In this document: one piece after another, positions 10,953 to 21,996 of the stretch | How the letters are laid out: each line of letters opens with the position of its first letter | Numbering within the stretch: position 1 is the stretch's first letter | Assembly: GCA_024274705.1 (NCBI GenBank) | Contig: JAJSAL010000173.1 | Location: forward strand, 1 to 64,000 | Source of the DNA: Spirochaetota bacterium | Lineage (GTDB): Bacteria > Spirochaetota > Spirochaetia > SPDA01 > JAJSAL01 | DNA length: 64,000 bases | Direction of reading: 5' to 3' | Program-made: the position numbers and the translations under genes | The notes under the pieces: model-generated | The model's database searches: none | Seen by the model: only the letters and a program-made list of their open reading frames with translations | Told to the model about the DNA's origin: nothing

Positions 10953-10991
10953 GCAACCCTCACGGTAACGGGACGTTCCCCGTGTCTCCGG

Positions 10992-12845
10992 TCAGGCTTT
11001 TTTCCGGGGATTCCACTTGCGAATTATACGAAACAGCTCGTTCGCTGCAATGGGTTTCGAGATATAATCATTCATACCTGCATCTATGCACATCTCCCGG
11101 TCGCCTTTCATGGCATTTGCGGTCAGTGCGATAATAGGAAGGTCGGTGAATCTTCCGGTTTTTCGGATTGTTCCTGTAGCCTCGTAGCCGTCCATGTTGG
11201 GCATCTGTACGTCCATGAGAACCAGGTCAAAAGTGTTGTCCTGAACAGCTTCCACCGCTTGTTTTCCGTCATGGACGATATGAACAAGTATCCCTTCCTG
11301 TTTGAGAATTTCGCTGATCACTTTCTGATTGATTTCATTGTCTTCCGCCAGCAACACGGAAAGTCCATGCAGGGAATCATCCGGATCTCCCGGCACCTGG
11401 AAATCCGCACGGCCGGCTTCAGTCCCGGTTCTTTCACTCAAGCCTAATGGAACGGTAAAGAAAAAGGTAGAACCGGCACCCGGTTCAGATGTCAGGGAGA
11501 TCTCTCCACCCATCAGGTCCACCAGGCTCCTGCTTATGGAGAGACCCAGTCCTGTTCCCCCGAAGCGGCGTGTAGTGGTTCCATCTGCCTGTTTGAAGGC
11601 TTCGAAGAGATATTTCGCCTTTTCACCGGGAATCCCGATCCCGGTATCGCTGACGGAAAATGTGATATCTATTGAGTGTTCAGTCTGGTTTTCACTTTTT
11701 ACGTATACGGTGACGGAACCGTTTTCCGTGAATTTAACGGCATTGGAAATGAGGTTTGTCAGTACCTGGGATACCCGGACCGGATCACCCCTGAGAAGCA
11801 GGGGAGTTCCCTCTTCTATAACTACGGAATAGTCGAGACCTTTTTCCCCGGCCTTGATCAGGAACATATCGTACACCTGGTGGATCATACTGCTCAGATC
11901 GAAGTCGACAGATTCGATTTCCAGTTTTCCCGCTTCGATTTTTGAAAAGTCCAGGATTTCGTTTATAATCGACAGGAGTGAGTGCGACGATGTTTTAATC
12001 ACACCCAGATAATCCAGCAGTTTTCCGGACACATCCTGCTGGATCGCCAAATCAGTCATACCTATGATTGCGTTCATAGGTGTTCGTATTTCGTGCGACA
12101 TGTTTGCGAGGAATTCGCTTTTCGCCCGGGTAGCCTGTTCGGATTTCTCTTTTGCAATCAGCAGCTGATGAAAGATCTTTTTCCGTTCCTCCACCTCTTT
12201 TTCCATGTCCCGGGTTTGTAAAAACAGGTTTTTCTGGTAATACTCGATTATGTAGTTTGCCAGTATGCCCAGGATCACTGCGGAAACAAGGAAAAAGTTG
12301 TTGTTCAGATAGGAAGGAAAATCTTTAGTGGGAAATCCGCCGGTGATTTTATGGTGAACCAGGATCGCTACACCATTGTAGAATACACAGGCTGCAACGG
12401 AACCGATTGCAGCGTACCGTACACTCAGCCGGGTAAACGTGTGGTTCCACAGAATGATAAGAATAAGACCCGCATAGTAGTAGTGATACCCGAGTTCATC
12501 GGGCTGAGATATGGCGATCATCCAGGTAATACCGAGACTGCTTGCAAGGGTCGTCAACAGCAGTGCCGCCTGATAAAATTTTTTAAACAGGGGAGAAAAA
12601 CTGAGAAACAGGATGCCTAGGTTAAGGGGGAGGAGAAATGCGTACCGGATAAGCCAGACCGTGTATTTTGATTCCGGGACGATCCAGATATCGAGGATGC
12701 CGAACACAGAAAAGAGAAAGGCCGCCAGCAGAAGACCGATACGGATGATGAAAATATTCTGATCATAGAGCGCCTCCTGGTACTCCATTTCGAGTTCCCA
12801 GGTGAAAGACCGGATGGGAATTGAGAGAAAATGTTTTATAGACAT
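10992..12845 (-). CDS. Membrane hybrid histidine kinase (HisKA-HATPase-REC)
   Basis: FLANMSHEIRTPMNAIIGMTDLA, GTGLGLSISRSLVDLMGG, receiver VLMDVQMPNMDGYEA. Confidence 0.95.
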   Translation of the reverse strand: MSIKHFLSIPIRSFTWELEMEYQEALYDQNIFIIRIGLLLAAFLFSVFGILDIWIVPESKYTVWLIRYAFLLPLNLGILFLSFSPLFKKFYQAALLLTTLASSLGITWMIAISQPDELGYHYYYAGLILIILWNHTFTRLSVRYAAIGSVAACVFYNGVAILVHHKITGGFPTKDFPSYLNNNFFLVSAVILGILANYIIEYYQKNLFLQTRDMEKEVEERKKIFHQLLIAKEKSEQATRAKSEFLANMSHEIRTPMNAIIGMTDLAIQQDVSGKLLDYLGVIKTSSHSLLSIINEILDFSKIEAGKLEIESVDFDLSSMIHQVYDMFLIKAGEKGLDYSVVIEEGTPLLLRGDPVRVSQVLTNLISNAVKFTENGSVTVYVKSENQTEHSIDITFSVSDTGIGIPGEKAKYLFEAFKQADGTTTRRFGGTGLGLSISRSLVDLMGGEISLTSEPGAGSTFFFTVPLGLSERTGTEAGRADFQVPGDPDDSLHGLSVLLAEDNEINQKVISEILKQEGILVHIVHDGKQAVEAVQDNTFDLVLMDVQMPNMDGYEATGTIRKTGRFTDLPIIALTANAMKGDREMCIDAGMNDYISKPIAANELFRIIRKWNPRKKA

Positions 12846-12870
12846 CGATGGCGCCGTGTAAACTGCATGA

Positions 12871-15363
12871 TTATCTCAGTAGTTCCTGCGGAACTGTTAC
12901 CTTCTCCCTGGTAAACCACATTCTCTGGTAGGGCATACAGACGATGTGAATATATCCTTCTCCGGAAATCTTAACATGCCTTCCGGAAATATTATCGTAG
13001 AGTTCCTTCGAAGATGCTCCACAGGTATCGGGTAAACATACGTCTCCAGTGTATTCCCTTCCGCTTACGTTAATTACCGCGAGGGAGCAGTCATCTCCGC
13101 AGTGATTGTAGATCACCGCCAGGGGAACCCCCTTCTGTGCTCCGATGACTTCCGCCTCGGAACCCCGAAAATGGAGCGCCGGATCAGAATCCACCAGTGC
13201 AATGAGGTTGTTCATTCCCGGGGCCACCTTTCCCTCGAAGGTGCTCCGGTCCGACAGAAGTTCCGTGATCTTAAGGTATTCCGATTTTGTCCGTTTCAAG
13301 TCCCTCAGTTCTCCGGTTCGGCTCAACTTTTCGTGATCATTGGGAAGGGCCATAAGGTCGTTGAAATAAATGGATTTTACATTTCGTCCAATAAGGGCGA
13401 ATGCGAGGGTATAGAAGGCGAGGAACCGCGCCACTTCCAGGTCCTGATCTCCCAGCCGGACAAGGGAGTCCCTGGTGGTTGTGCACAGTTCGTAAGGCTC
13501 TCTGCCGTGAATCACCTTGTTTACAAAAAACCTGATTGCCTGTTCTGCCGGTTCGGATTGTTCTGCGTATCCGGATAACACGGCGAGGAGCTGTTCTTCC
13601 GACTGTACTTCCGGTCTAAGACGCAGTTCACCAGGTGCGGTTCCCTTTTCGAAAAGGACCGGGCCAGTACGATCAGGATCGATGCCGGTCTGTCTGCAAA
13701 AATCGATAAACTCTTCTTCTGCGTACCGGAAGGGAGGAACCGATTTGTATTTGATTTTTCCTCCGCCTGCAGCTACGGTATCAGCCAGACTCTGCCGTTC
13801 GGAAATTGTAAGGAGGTCCATACTCCCCCGGACGGATTTGCCGTCATGGCTTTCTGCCAGGCTGAACCTGATACTCGATTCAGGGACATCATACCTGGAA
13901 ATCAGTTCGAAGATTCTCGGCAATATCATCGGTTCCCGGTTGTTGAACACGGCGGGGAGGATGCCCGCCAGATGAAAATCATACATCATGGGCGGCGGAG
14001 CTTCTTTGTTGGACATCTGTTTCAGAACTGCAGTGAGGGTATCGTTTACCTCGAGATTCGCGACGATCCTGGGAGAGACGCATTCCATGGAGAGGTACAG
14101 GATCTTCATCAGCTTTGAAACTTCCGGAAGACCGAAGCAGGAGGTTCTCCATTTTTTAAACGCGAAATTAGCTGCGTCCAGACGCAGCATGCTTAAGTCC
14201 ATGCTTAAGTACCAGGAAAAATCGTCGGCCAGCATGGTGAGACCTTCCAGGGAAGATGTATTCAGATCTACCTGGACATGGCTGAAGGTGGTAAGCGCCC
14301 GGAATTCCTTCCCGAAAATCTCGGGGTCTGCCGGAAGATACGTCCTCATCACCGAAACAGCGACCTCAGGTTCATAGCCGATACGTACCAGCAGCTCTTC
14401 CGGGGTATCGATGGCCCGGGTGAAGATATACGGCGTATGCTGTACCTCCTGGGTGGCGGATACGGTAAATATCTCCTCCGGATCTATGCCCAAGCCTTCG
14501 ATACATGACCTGAATGCGGTGATATGCCGGTAATCTTCCGATATCAGCATTTGGTCGTTACGAATTTTGTTGAATATCGAAAGGAGACTGATCACCGGTT
14601 CCGGTATGTCCTTGTTTACCTTACCTTTTAGCCGCTGCCCCATCTCTGCAACGCGCTCTGCCTGAGACATGCCCGCATATGCAGGGTCTTCCGGCTGCCG
14701 CCTGAAAATACTGAAAAGAGGAAACGGACGGGGTCTGAATACTGTATCGAAATCTCCATTTTTCAGCCGTTCCCGGTAGTCGTCTTCGGAAAAAATAAAG
14801 AAGCACTTTCCGGCGGCATCATTGCCCTGAATATATTCCTGAAACCTCGGGTTTTCTATATCCACATGATTGAGTACGAAATCCGTCATGGAAAAATAAC
14901 GTTCCATCAGGTCCGTGAACTGTTCGTTTGTACCAAAACGATGATGGATCCGGCTCCGCTCAATCTGGGAAAAATACCCGTCGTTGAACCGCGATTCTTC
15001 GATTCTGCATGCAGGGAGCATGTGCATACCCCGGATTGCGGGGAAATATTCATCCAGAAACTTGACCATGGTAACCAGGGTGGGTTTGTCCCGTTCATAC
15101 ACACTGTCAGCATAGGTGATAACCAGGGTGTTCTGGGAAATCCGGGACAAGGGATCATCGGGATCGTATGCTCTATCCTTTTCCTGTACTTTCCGGGACT
15201 TGTGGTTCCATACTTTTTTCAACATGGAAATCCAGTATCCGGTAATCTTAAGGGCGAGAGTACCATACTCAGACTCAGGGTACACCTTCGAAAAAAGGGT
15301 TCGTATCGCTTTTATTTTGTTCGCTTCCAGGGGGTCCCATAAGGATGTTCGATTTTTTTCCAT
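12871..15363 (-). CDS. GH13 glycosidase, sucrose phosphorylase-like
   Basis: DFVLNHVDIENPRFQEY, LRLDAANFAFKKWRTSCFGLPEV, VANLEVND; MEKNRTS start preferred. Confidence 0.8.
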   Translation of the reverse strand: MEKNRTSLWDPLEANKIKAIRTLFSKVYPESEYGTLALKITGYWISMLKKVWNHKSRKVQEKDRAYDPDDPLSRISQNTLVITYADSVYERDKPTLVTMVKFLDEYFPAIRGMHMLPACRIEESRFNDGYFSQIERSRIHHRFGTNEQFTDLMERYFSMTDFVLNHVDIENPRFQEYIQGNDAAGKCFFIFSEDDYRERLKNGDFDTVFRPRPFPLFSIFRRQPEDPAYAGMSQAERVAEMGQRLKGKVNKDIPEPVISLLSIFNKIRNDQMLISEDYRHITAFRSCIEGLGIDPEEIFTVSATQEVQHTPYIFTRAIDTPEELLVRIGYEPEVAVSVMRTYLPADPEIFGKEFRALTTFSHVQVDLNTSSLEGLTMLADDFSWYLSMDLSMLRLDAANFAFKKWRTSCFGLPEVSKLMKILYLSMECVSPRIVANLEVNDTLTAVLKQMSNKEAPPPMMYDFHLAGILPAVFNNREPMILPRIFELISRYDVPESSIRFSLAESHDGKSVRGSMDLLTISERQSLADTVAAGGGKIKYKSVPPFRYAEEEFIDFCRQTGIDPDRTGPVLFEKGTAPGELRLRPEVQSEEQLLAVLSGYAEQSEPAEQAIRFFVNKVIHGREPYELCTTTRDSLVRLGDQDLEVARFLAFYTLAFALIGRNVKSIYFNDLMALPNDHEKLSRTGELRDLKRTKSEYLKITELLSDRSTFEGKVAPGMNNLIALVDSDPALHFRGSEAEVIGAQKGVPLAVIYNHCGDDCSLAVINVSGREYTGDVCLPDTCGASSKELYDNISGRHVKISGEGYIHIVCMPYQRMWFTREKVTVPQELLR

Positions 15364-15565
15364 GATACTCCCAAGCATAAAACGTAGAAAAAGAGACTGC
15401 AACCCTTTTATGCAGGAAAAAGAATAAAAACTCCAGCGTTCTTTCGGATTACACGGCGGCGGAGTAACGAATCCGGCTCCTTTATCGTACGAGGCCTCAT
15501 AATTCCCGGTCTTGCATCGATTGTTCAATACGCTATAATAGGTAATACACAGCAGGAGGCGGACC

Positions 15566-16189
15566 TTGGAATACAATATTCATCAGGATAAAGAATGGGA
15601 ATACCTGGGCACAACTATCGGCAAATATGTAAACGAACTGGCAAAAGTGAAAACGAATCCGAGTTCGTATATTCTCCTTCCCAGCCGAATACCCCTTAAC
15701 AGTCAGAAAGTGCATTTCCGAAACAGTTTGCTAAAAGGACTGGATGAATCCCTGGATGGTAAATGTACCTATACCAGTTATCAGAAGAGCAATTGGTTCT
15801 CTTTTTACTGGCGGCTCAAGATGAAGATTCTGACCGATGGAGGGGAGCGGCTGTGTTTTCTCTACGGCAATGATGTGGACAGGAGGCTGCTTTTCGGCGA
15901 TGTTCCCAGCGAGGGCCTCAGCATGATTGAAGAGGTGATCATGAAGGATGTTCAGCACCTGTCTGTGAATGATCTTTTACAGGATAATTCCATCGATGCT
16001 TTCGCGGAATCCCTTATGACACCCTTAGCGGAGAAGCTTATCACCATAGACAGGCTGCACAGGTATGAAGACAACCGTATCCGGTTCGATCTCATTTTCG
16101 ACGATATGCGTTACAGGCTTATCCTTTCGGTTCGGGACCTGGGGGAGAAGCTTGTATTTCCCGAACTTGCGGTGTTCATCGAAGATTGA
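15566..16189 (+). CDS. Conserved hypothetical protein
   Basis: 207-codon ORF with GGAGG upstream of a TTG start, tightly followed by hppA. Confidence 0.65.
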   Translation: MEYNIHQDKEWEYLGTTIGKYVNELAKVKTNPSSYILLPSRIPLNSQKVHFRNSLLKGLDESLDGKCTYTSYQKSNWFSFYWRLKMKILTDGGERLCFLYGNDVDRRLLFGDVPSEGLSMIEEVIMKDVQHLSVNDLLQDNSIDAFAESLMTPLAEKLITIDRLHRYEDNRIRFDLIFDDMRYRLILSVRDLGEKLVFPELAVFIED

Positions 16190-16204
16190 CCACGGGGTGG
16201 TTTG

Positions 16205-18490
16205 ATGAAGAAGCTGTTAATTGTAACTGTTCTGTTGACGGGCTCGATCGTTCATCTTTTTGCCGCGCAAGGCAATCTTCCCGGTAAGGTCGATTTGATG
16301 TGGGTTGCCTGGCTTGGTTCGGTATCTGCATTGAGCTTCGCCTTCATTCTCACAGTGTATATAATGAAAAAAGACCCGGGAAATGAAAGGGTGAGGGAGA
16401 TAAGTTCTCATATCCTTGAAGGCGCAAACGCTTATCTCGGTCAACAGTATAAGATCGTGGGTATTTTTTTCGGTGTTATGTTCATCCTGTTTCTTTTTTT
16501 GGCATTCACTTTAAAACTGATATCAGTATTTGTACCCTTCGCATTCCTTACCGGCGGATTCTTCTCCGCCTTGTCGGGATTTCTGGGAATGTTCGTTGCC
16601 ACCCGGGCCAATTCCCGTACGGCCTGGGCGTCAAAAACGTCCCTCAATGCCGGGCTCCGTGTAGCATTTTCTTCCGGAACGGTTATGGGCATGGTGGTTG
16701 TGGGTCTCGGGATTCTGGATATTGCAATATGGTGGAAAATACTTACTCTGTTTCAACTTCCAGTGGAAAAAATTCCCCCGGTGATGATCACTTTCGGCAT
16801 GGGGGCATCTTCCATGGCTCTCTTTGCCCGTCTTGGCGGAGGAATCTTTACGAAAGCCGCTGATGTCGGAGCCGACCTGGTTGGAAAAATTGAAGCCGGG
16901 ATTCCGGAGGATGATCCGAGGAATCCCGCTGCAATTGCGGACAACGTCGGAGACAATGTAGGGGATGTAGCCGGTATGGGGGCGGACCTGTATGAATCCT
17001 ATGTCGGTTCGATTATAGCCACCATGGCTCTTGGCAGTGTCGCTTCCCTGAAGCTGGAAGGTATTGTTGCCCTGCAGCTGATCCAGATACCCCTTCTGAT
17101 TGCTGCTGTCGGAATTATCTGTTCCATTTTAGGTACCTTTTTCGTACGTACCAGGGAAGAAGCCTCTCAAAAGGAACTTCTCCGTGCGCTCCGAATCGGT
17201 ATCTATTGCACCACCGTTTTAATCGGTGTGGTTTCACTCTTCCTCATTGTTTCTATCCTCGGCAGCCGGATGATCGGATTGTGGGGTTCGGTGGTAACCG
17301 GTTTGATTGCAGGTAATATAATCGGTTTTGTTACCGAGTATTTCACGTCCGACAATTACAGACCGACAAGAGAACTGGCTGAAGAATCGCTTACCGGGCC
17401 GGCAACTGTAATTATAGGCGGACTTTCGCTGGGCATGGGCTCGACCCTGATCCCGGTTATAACCGTGGTTATCACAACCCTGGCAGCTTTTTTTCTTTCC
17501 GGCGGATTTCAGCATCCCGGCCTCGGACTCTACGGTATCGGTCTTTCCGCTGTGGGGATGCTTTCAACCCTGGGGATTACTCTGGCTACCGATGCCTACG
17601 GACCGGTGGCGGACAACGCCGGGGGTATCGCGGAAATGGCAAAACTCGAACCGGAGGTCCGGAAGAGGACAGATGCCCTTGATGCACTGGGCAACACTAC
17701 CGCAGCGACGGGGAAGGGCTTCGCAATCGGTTCCGCTGCCCTGACTGCCCTTGCACTCCTTGCAGAATATGCAAACAAGATAATCGAAGCCCTGGACCAT
17801 CTCATCAGCATGGGAAAAGAACCTTTCAGCATCGAACACTTTGACATCAGAATCCTGGAGATTGCCAAGACAACGGCAGGAAAAATCCAGTCGATACACC
17901 TGAATATCGATCTTCTCGACCCGAGGATTCTCGTCGGGCTTTTCCTCGGTTCTGTACTCCCCTTTGTGTTTGCGTCATTATCGATGAAAGCAGTCGGCAG
18001 GGCCGCCGGAGCCATGGTTCAGGAAGTTCGTAGGCAGTTCAGGGAAACCCCGGGTATTCTCGAAGGAACCGAGAAAGGAGATTATGCCAGGTGTGTTGCT
18101 ATTTCCACCAAGGGAGCCCAGCGGGAAATGATCCTGCCGTCCCTGCTTGCCATCGTTGCTCCGTTAATCGTGGGAATTCTTTTGGGTCCTTTTACGGTTA
18201 TCGCCATGCTTGCCGGCGCCGTAGGTTCAGGTTTTGTCCTGGCCATAATGATGGCAAACTCAGGAGGAGCCTGGGATAACGCAAAGAAACTCATAGAAGG
18301 AGGTTCTTATGGAGGAAAAGGCTCTGATTCCCACAAGGCATCCATCGTGGGTGATACAGTCGGCGATCCTTTCAAGGATACTTCGGGACCTTCGATAAAT
18401 ATTCTTATTAAACTGATGTCCATGGTGTCTATTGTATTCATACCTGTTATTCTGGTTCTTAATAATTTGTTTTTACAGTGGGTTCTGTGA
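16205..18490 (+). CDS. hppA: Membrane-bound ion-pumping inorganic pyrophosphatase, K+-dependent class
   Basis: [75 protein letters not shown]. Confidence 0.97.
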   Translation: MKKLLIVTVLLTGSIVHLFAAQGNLPGKVDLMWVAWLGSVSALSFAFILTVYIMKKDPGNERVREISSHILEGANAYLGQQYKIVGIFFGVMFILFLFLAFTLKLISVFVPFAFLTGGFFSALSGFLGMFVATRANSRTAWASKTSLNAGLRVAFSSGTVMGMVVVGLGILDIAIWWKILTLFQLPVEKIPPVMITFGMGASSMALFARLGGGIFTKAADVGADLVGKIEAGIPEDDPRNPAAIADNVGDNVGDVAGMGADLYESYVGSIIATMALGSVASLKLEGIVALQLIQIPLLIAAVGIICSILGTFFVRTREEASQKELLRALRIGIYCTTVLIGVVSLFLIVSILGSRMIGLWGSVVTGLIAGNIIGFVTEYFTSDNYRPTRELAEESLTGPATVIIGGLSLGMGSTLIPVITVVITTLAAFFLSGGFQHPGLGLYGIGLSAVGMLSTLGITLATDAYGPVADNAGGIAEMAKLEPEVRKRTDALDALGNTTAATGKGFAIGSAALTALALLAEYANKIIEALDHLISMGKEPFSIEHFDIRILEIAKTTAGKIQSIHLNIDLLDPRILVGLFLGSVLPFVFASLSMKAVGRAAGAMVQEVRRQFRETPGILEGTEKGDYARCVAISTKGAQREMILPSLLAIVAPLIVGILLGPFTVIAMLAGAVGSGFVLAIMMANSGGAWDNAKKLIEGGSYGGKGSDSHKASIVGDTVGDPFKDTSGPSINILIKLMSMVSIVFIPVILVLNNLFLQWVL

Positions 18491-18551
18491 GTGATCTGAA
18501 ATGATCAGGTCCATATACAAGATAAAAAAAATAGCGGAATCTGAAATTCCG

Positions 18552-18560
18552 TGATACAAT
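18552..18560 (+). promoter_or_regulatory. Candidate extended -10 (TGATACAAT) for the leader RNA / glpA-like operon
   Basis: TG-A-TACAAT located ~10 nt before the first paired base of the predicted leader structure. Confidence 0.4.
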
Positions 18561-18570
18561 AGAGGACAGA

Positions 18571-18693
18571 GCAGGCGGTGAGAACGGGTTCAAGTATCGG
18601 GAAAGGTCTAATACAATGCCCCGAGGCGTCAGAACCGGTAAAAGCCATTAATCCTGGACTCAGGAGCGCCGACCTTTGTGTTCGGCCGCCTGC
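18571..18693 (+). ncRNA. Candidate structured 5' leader RNA (riboswitch-like or sRNA), unclassified
   Basis: GCAGGCGG (18571-18578) pairs with CCGCCTGC (18686-18693), enclosing GGTTC/GAACC with inner TCGGG/CCCGA, TCCTG-GACT-CAGGA and GCCGA/TCGGC helices. Confidence 0.5.
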
Positions 18694-18710
18694 AATATTT
18701 ATTCCCGCTA

Positions 18711-20168
18711 ATGGTAAAAGAAAATCAACTACAAAACCTGGTCAGTGCTGACGTTGCCGTCATCGGGGCGGGGGTAAGCGGCGCTTCCGTTGCCCGGACC
18801 CTTTCCAGGTATCAACTGGATGTGGTCCTTCTGGATAAGGAAGCGGATGTAGCCTTCCAGACGTCCAAGGCGAACAGCGGGATCATCCACGCCGGCTTCC
18901 ATCACAATAAAAAATATTTGAAAACCGAACTGGAACTTAAAGGGAACATGATGTTCGACCGCCTCCACCGGGAACTGAAGTTTCCCTTCTACCGGTGCGG
19001 GATCCTGGTGGTAGCGATGCAGCAGGAGGAACTCAAGTATATATGGCACCTGTACGAACAGGGACAGGAGAACGGGGTATTCGGCATGGAGATGTGCTCC
19101 CGGGAGAAGATGCTGGAACTGGAGCCTGGACTGAATAGTGATGTGGCAGGCGGCCTCTATGCGCCCAGTGGAGGTATCATCGAACCGTACCTCTATGGGT
19201 TTACCATGGTGGAATCGGCACAGAAGAACGGTGTAAAGGTGGTCATGGACTTCAATGTAACCAGTGCGGATTTTTCGGGCAATAGCTATATCATACGGTC
19301 CGAAGACGGCAGGATCGTTAAAGCCAGGTATGTGATCAACGCCGCGGGGCTCTACGCCGACGAGGTTTCCAGGATATTCGGAGGAGAAAAGTACACCATC
19401 CGCCCCAGGAAGGGGGAGTACTACGTGATGGACAGGACCACGAAGGCACGGCCGAAACACGTGCTTTTTCCTGTGCCCACCCCGGTATCCAAGGGGATCC
19501 TGATCATCCCTACCGTTGAGGGGACCGTGCTGATAGGTCCTACCGCGGAAGTAATAGAAGATAAGGAGGACCTGTCCACATCAACGGAGAAACTGCATAG
19601 CATCTTCGATGCATCCCGGAAGATGATGAAGGAGGTGTCCCAACATGATGTGATTACCACTTTTGCCGGGAGCAGGCCCTGTTTATCAAGCGACGATTTC
19701 TATATCGATGTCTCAGGCGTCGCCCCCCATTTTATCCAGGTCGCAGGAATCCAGTCTCCGGGATTGACCGCCTCCCCTGCCATCGGGGAGTATGTGAAGG
19801 ATTTACTAAAGAAAGCCGGGTGTGTGCTTATCGGAAAACCCGGGTTCGATCCTTCCCTGGACAGGGAGTACCGGTTCAGTGAAGTTTCCAGGGAAGAAGC
19901 GGACCGGCTGATCCATGAAAACCCCGCCTGCGGAAACATCGTGTGCAGGTGCGAGAACATCTCCGAGGAGGAGATCGTCACAGCGATCCGGAAGGGACAC
20001 CGTACTCTGGACGGGATCAAGTTTTACTCCAGGGCCGGTATGGGCCGGTGCCAGGGGGGCTTCTGTTCGTACAAGATTATGAAGATCATCATGCGGGAAA
20101 CCGGTATGAGGTATGACCGGATTACCAAGCACGGAAAGGGAAGCGTCCTCCTGGTGGATGAGCTGTAG
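18711..20168 (+). CDS. GlpA/LhgO-like FAD-dependent oxidoreductase with C-terminal BFD-type [2Fe-2S] domain
   Basis: ADVAVIGAGVSGASVARTLSRY; VCRCENISEEEIVTAI ... RCQGGFCSYKI; ATG 18711 preferred. Confidence 0.88.
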   Translation: MVKENQLQNLVSADVAVIGAGVSGASVARTLSRYQLDVVLLDKEADVAFQTSKANSGIIHAGFHHNKKYLKTELELKGNMMFDRLHRELKFPFYRCGILVVAMQQEELKYIWHLYEQGQENGVFGMEMCSREKMLELEPGLNSDVAGGLYAPSGGIIEPYLYGFTMVESAQKNGVKVVMDFNVTSADFSGNSYIIRSEDGRIVKARYVINAAGLYADEVSRIFGGEKYTIRPRKGEYYVMDRTTKARPKHVLFPVPTPVSKGILIIPTVEGTVLIGPTAEVIEDKEDLSTSTEKLHSIFDASRKMMKEVSQHDVITTFAGSRPCLSSDDFYIDVSGVAPHFIQVAGIQSPGLTASPAIGEYVKDLLKKAGCVLIGKPGFDPSLDREYRFSEVSREEADRLIHENPACGNIVCRCENISEEEIVTAIRKGHRTLDGIKFYSRAGMGRCQGGFCSYKIMKIIMRETGMRYDRITKHGKGSVLLVDEL

Positions 20169-20180
20169 CGGAGCAGGCTG

Positions 20181-21437
20181 ATGAAAAATAGAGCATGCGA
20201 TGTGGTTGTTGTCGGTGGCGGTGCCGCAGGCATGGCGGCCTCCCTGGCGGTTCTGGAACAGGGGTATTCGTCTGCCATCGTTGAAAGGGAAGAGCGGCTC
20301 GGGGGTATCCTCCTCCAGTGTATCCATAACGGATTCGGCCTGACCGAGTTCAACGAAGAGCTGACCGGGCCTGAGTACGCGGAGAGTTTTTTTACCTCTG
20401 TACTCAAAAGTGATATCCAGGTATACGTGGATACCACGGTGACAGCCATAGAGCGCAGCCGGGAAGGCCTCGAGGTCTTTTTCGTGAACACCAGGGATGG
20501 TATTATACGAATGTCCTGCCGGGCCGTGGTTCTTGCCATGGGATGCCGGGAGCGGAACCGGGGGAACCTTCGTATCCCCGGGACACGGCCTGCCGGGGTG
20601 TACACTGCAGGGCTCGCCCAGCGGCTTATCAACATGGAAGGGTACATCCCCGGGAAAGAAGCGGTGATCATCGGCTCCGGTGATATCGGACTTATCATGG
20701 CGCGGCGGATGGTGTGGTCCGGGTGCAGGGTCCACGGGGTGGTGGAGATCCTCCCGTATCCGTCAGGGCTTACCCGGAATATCGTCCAGTGCCTTAAAGA
20801 TTTCGATATTCCCCTGTACTTACGCCACATCATTTCCCGGATCCATGGAAAGCACCGGGTGGAAGGGGTGGATGTGACACCCCTGGTTAACGGTATTCCT
20901 GATGAGGAGAACACCTTTTTTATACCCTGTGACACTCTTCTCCTTTCAGCCGGTTTGATCCCGGAAAATGAACTATCCAAGGAGGCTGGGGTAGTGATCA
21001 ACCCACAAACCGGCGGACCCCTGGTGGATTCCACCATGATGACCAGCGTGGAGGGGGTGTTTGCCGCAGGAAACGTCCTCCATGTACACGATATCGTGGA
21101 TTATGTCACCGAGGAAGCGAGAAGGACCGGCGGGTATGTGGCGGAGTACCTAACAGGATTCAAGCCTTCACTGCAGGTAAAGGTGAAGGCAGGAAGCAAT
21201 GTACGGTACGTGAACCCTGCCATGTTCAACCCGGAAAGACCGGACAGGTTGTATCTTCGCAGCCTGATCGTAAAGAACAAAGCAGTGGTGGATATATCTG
21301 TTGATGGAACTCCCCTCCAACAGATCAAACAACGGCATGTGCAGCCCTCGGAGATGATCTCTATTTCCTTGAGCGCCGCCGGCATCGATCCTTCGATTTT
21401 CACACCGGATTCCGCGATGGAGGTTAGCATCCTGTGA
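20181..21437 (+). CDS. NAD(P)/FAD-dependent oxidoreductase, partner of GlpA-like protein
   Basis: CDVVVVGGGAAGMAASLAVLEQG; EAVIIGSGDIGLIMARRM; GVFAAGNVLHVHDIVD. Confidence 0.88.
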   Translation: MKNRACDVVVVGGGAAGMAASLAVLEQGYSSAIVEREERLGGILLQCIHNGFGLTEFNEELTGPEYAESFFTSVLKSDIQVYVDTTVTAIERSREGLEVFFVNTRDGIIRMSCRAVVLAMGCRERNRGNLRIPGTRPAGVYTAGLAQRLINMEGYIPGKEAVIIGSGDIGLIMARRMVWSGCRVHGVVEILPYPSGLTRNIVQCLKDFDIPLYLRHIISRIHGKHRVEGVDVTPLVNGIPDEENTFFIPCDTLLLSAGLIPENELSKEAGVVINPQTGGPLVDSTMMTSVEGVFAAGNVLHVHDIVDYVTEEARRTGGYVAEYLTGFKPSLQVKVKAGSNVRYVNPAMFNPERPDRLYLRSLIVKNKAVVDISVDGTPLQQIKQRHVQPSEMISISLSAAGIDPSIFTPDSAMEVSIL

Positions 21438-21793
21438 AACGGGAGCTGATATGTATAAGCTGTCCTATAGGGTGTGAGCTGACGGTTGTCCGGAACAATG
21501 ATGGGACCCATTCCGTTCACGGGAATCAGTGTCCAAAGGGAGAGGACTATGCCCGGGAAGAGATCAATTCGCCGAAGCGGATCGTAACAACCACAGTAGC
21601 CCTGGAAAGTAATGTGAGGCTGCGGGTGCCTGTACGGACAAACAAGCCCCTGCCGGTGAAACAGATTCAGGGGATCCTTGAGGAACTCCATTCCATGAAA
21701 CTGAAGATTCCGGTTCGCCGGGGAGACCCGGTACTAAGGGATTTCCAGGGTACCCGAGTGGATGTGATTGCTTCCTTGTCGGTAGGTGTATAA
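21434..21793 (+). CDS. DUF1667 family protein
   Basis: ICISCPIGCELTVVR...GNQCPKGEDYAREE; conserved third gene of such operons. Confidence 0.85.
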   Translation: MKRELICISCPIGCELTVVRNNDGTHSVHGNQCPKGEDYAREEINSPKRIVTTTVALESNVRLRVPVRTNKPLPVKQIQGILEELHSMKLKIPVRRGDPVLRDFQGTRVDVIASLSVGV

Positions 21794-21996
21794 GCCGGTA
21801 CGAAACAGGTAATCTAACCCCTGTGTATTGCCTGATAGCATCATAGCCCTTTGGAAAAATAAAATCGCCGAGACTGTAAACACAGCGGAAATACTTTTTA
21901 TCAGGTTCCTGCGGAGACAAGATAACGATTGAAATAATGAGAGAGATACTCCTGTATGAAGCGGTTGCTTTATATATGCAGGTTTTTTCGGCCGGG

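Noticed and set aside
10952-10990. Hairpin CACGG..CCGTG between the EIIA gene and the histidine kinase as a bidirectional terminator
   Set aside because: Stem is short with a long loop and no convincing T tract on either strand.
18484-18505. TGATC-TGAAA-TGATCA as hppA terminator
   Set aside because: Short A/T-poor hairpin without a following T tract.
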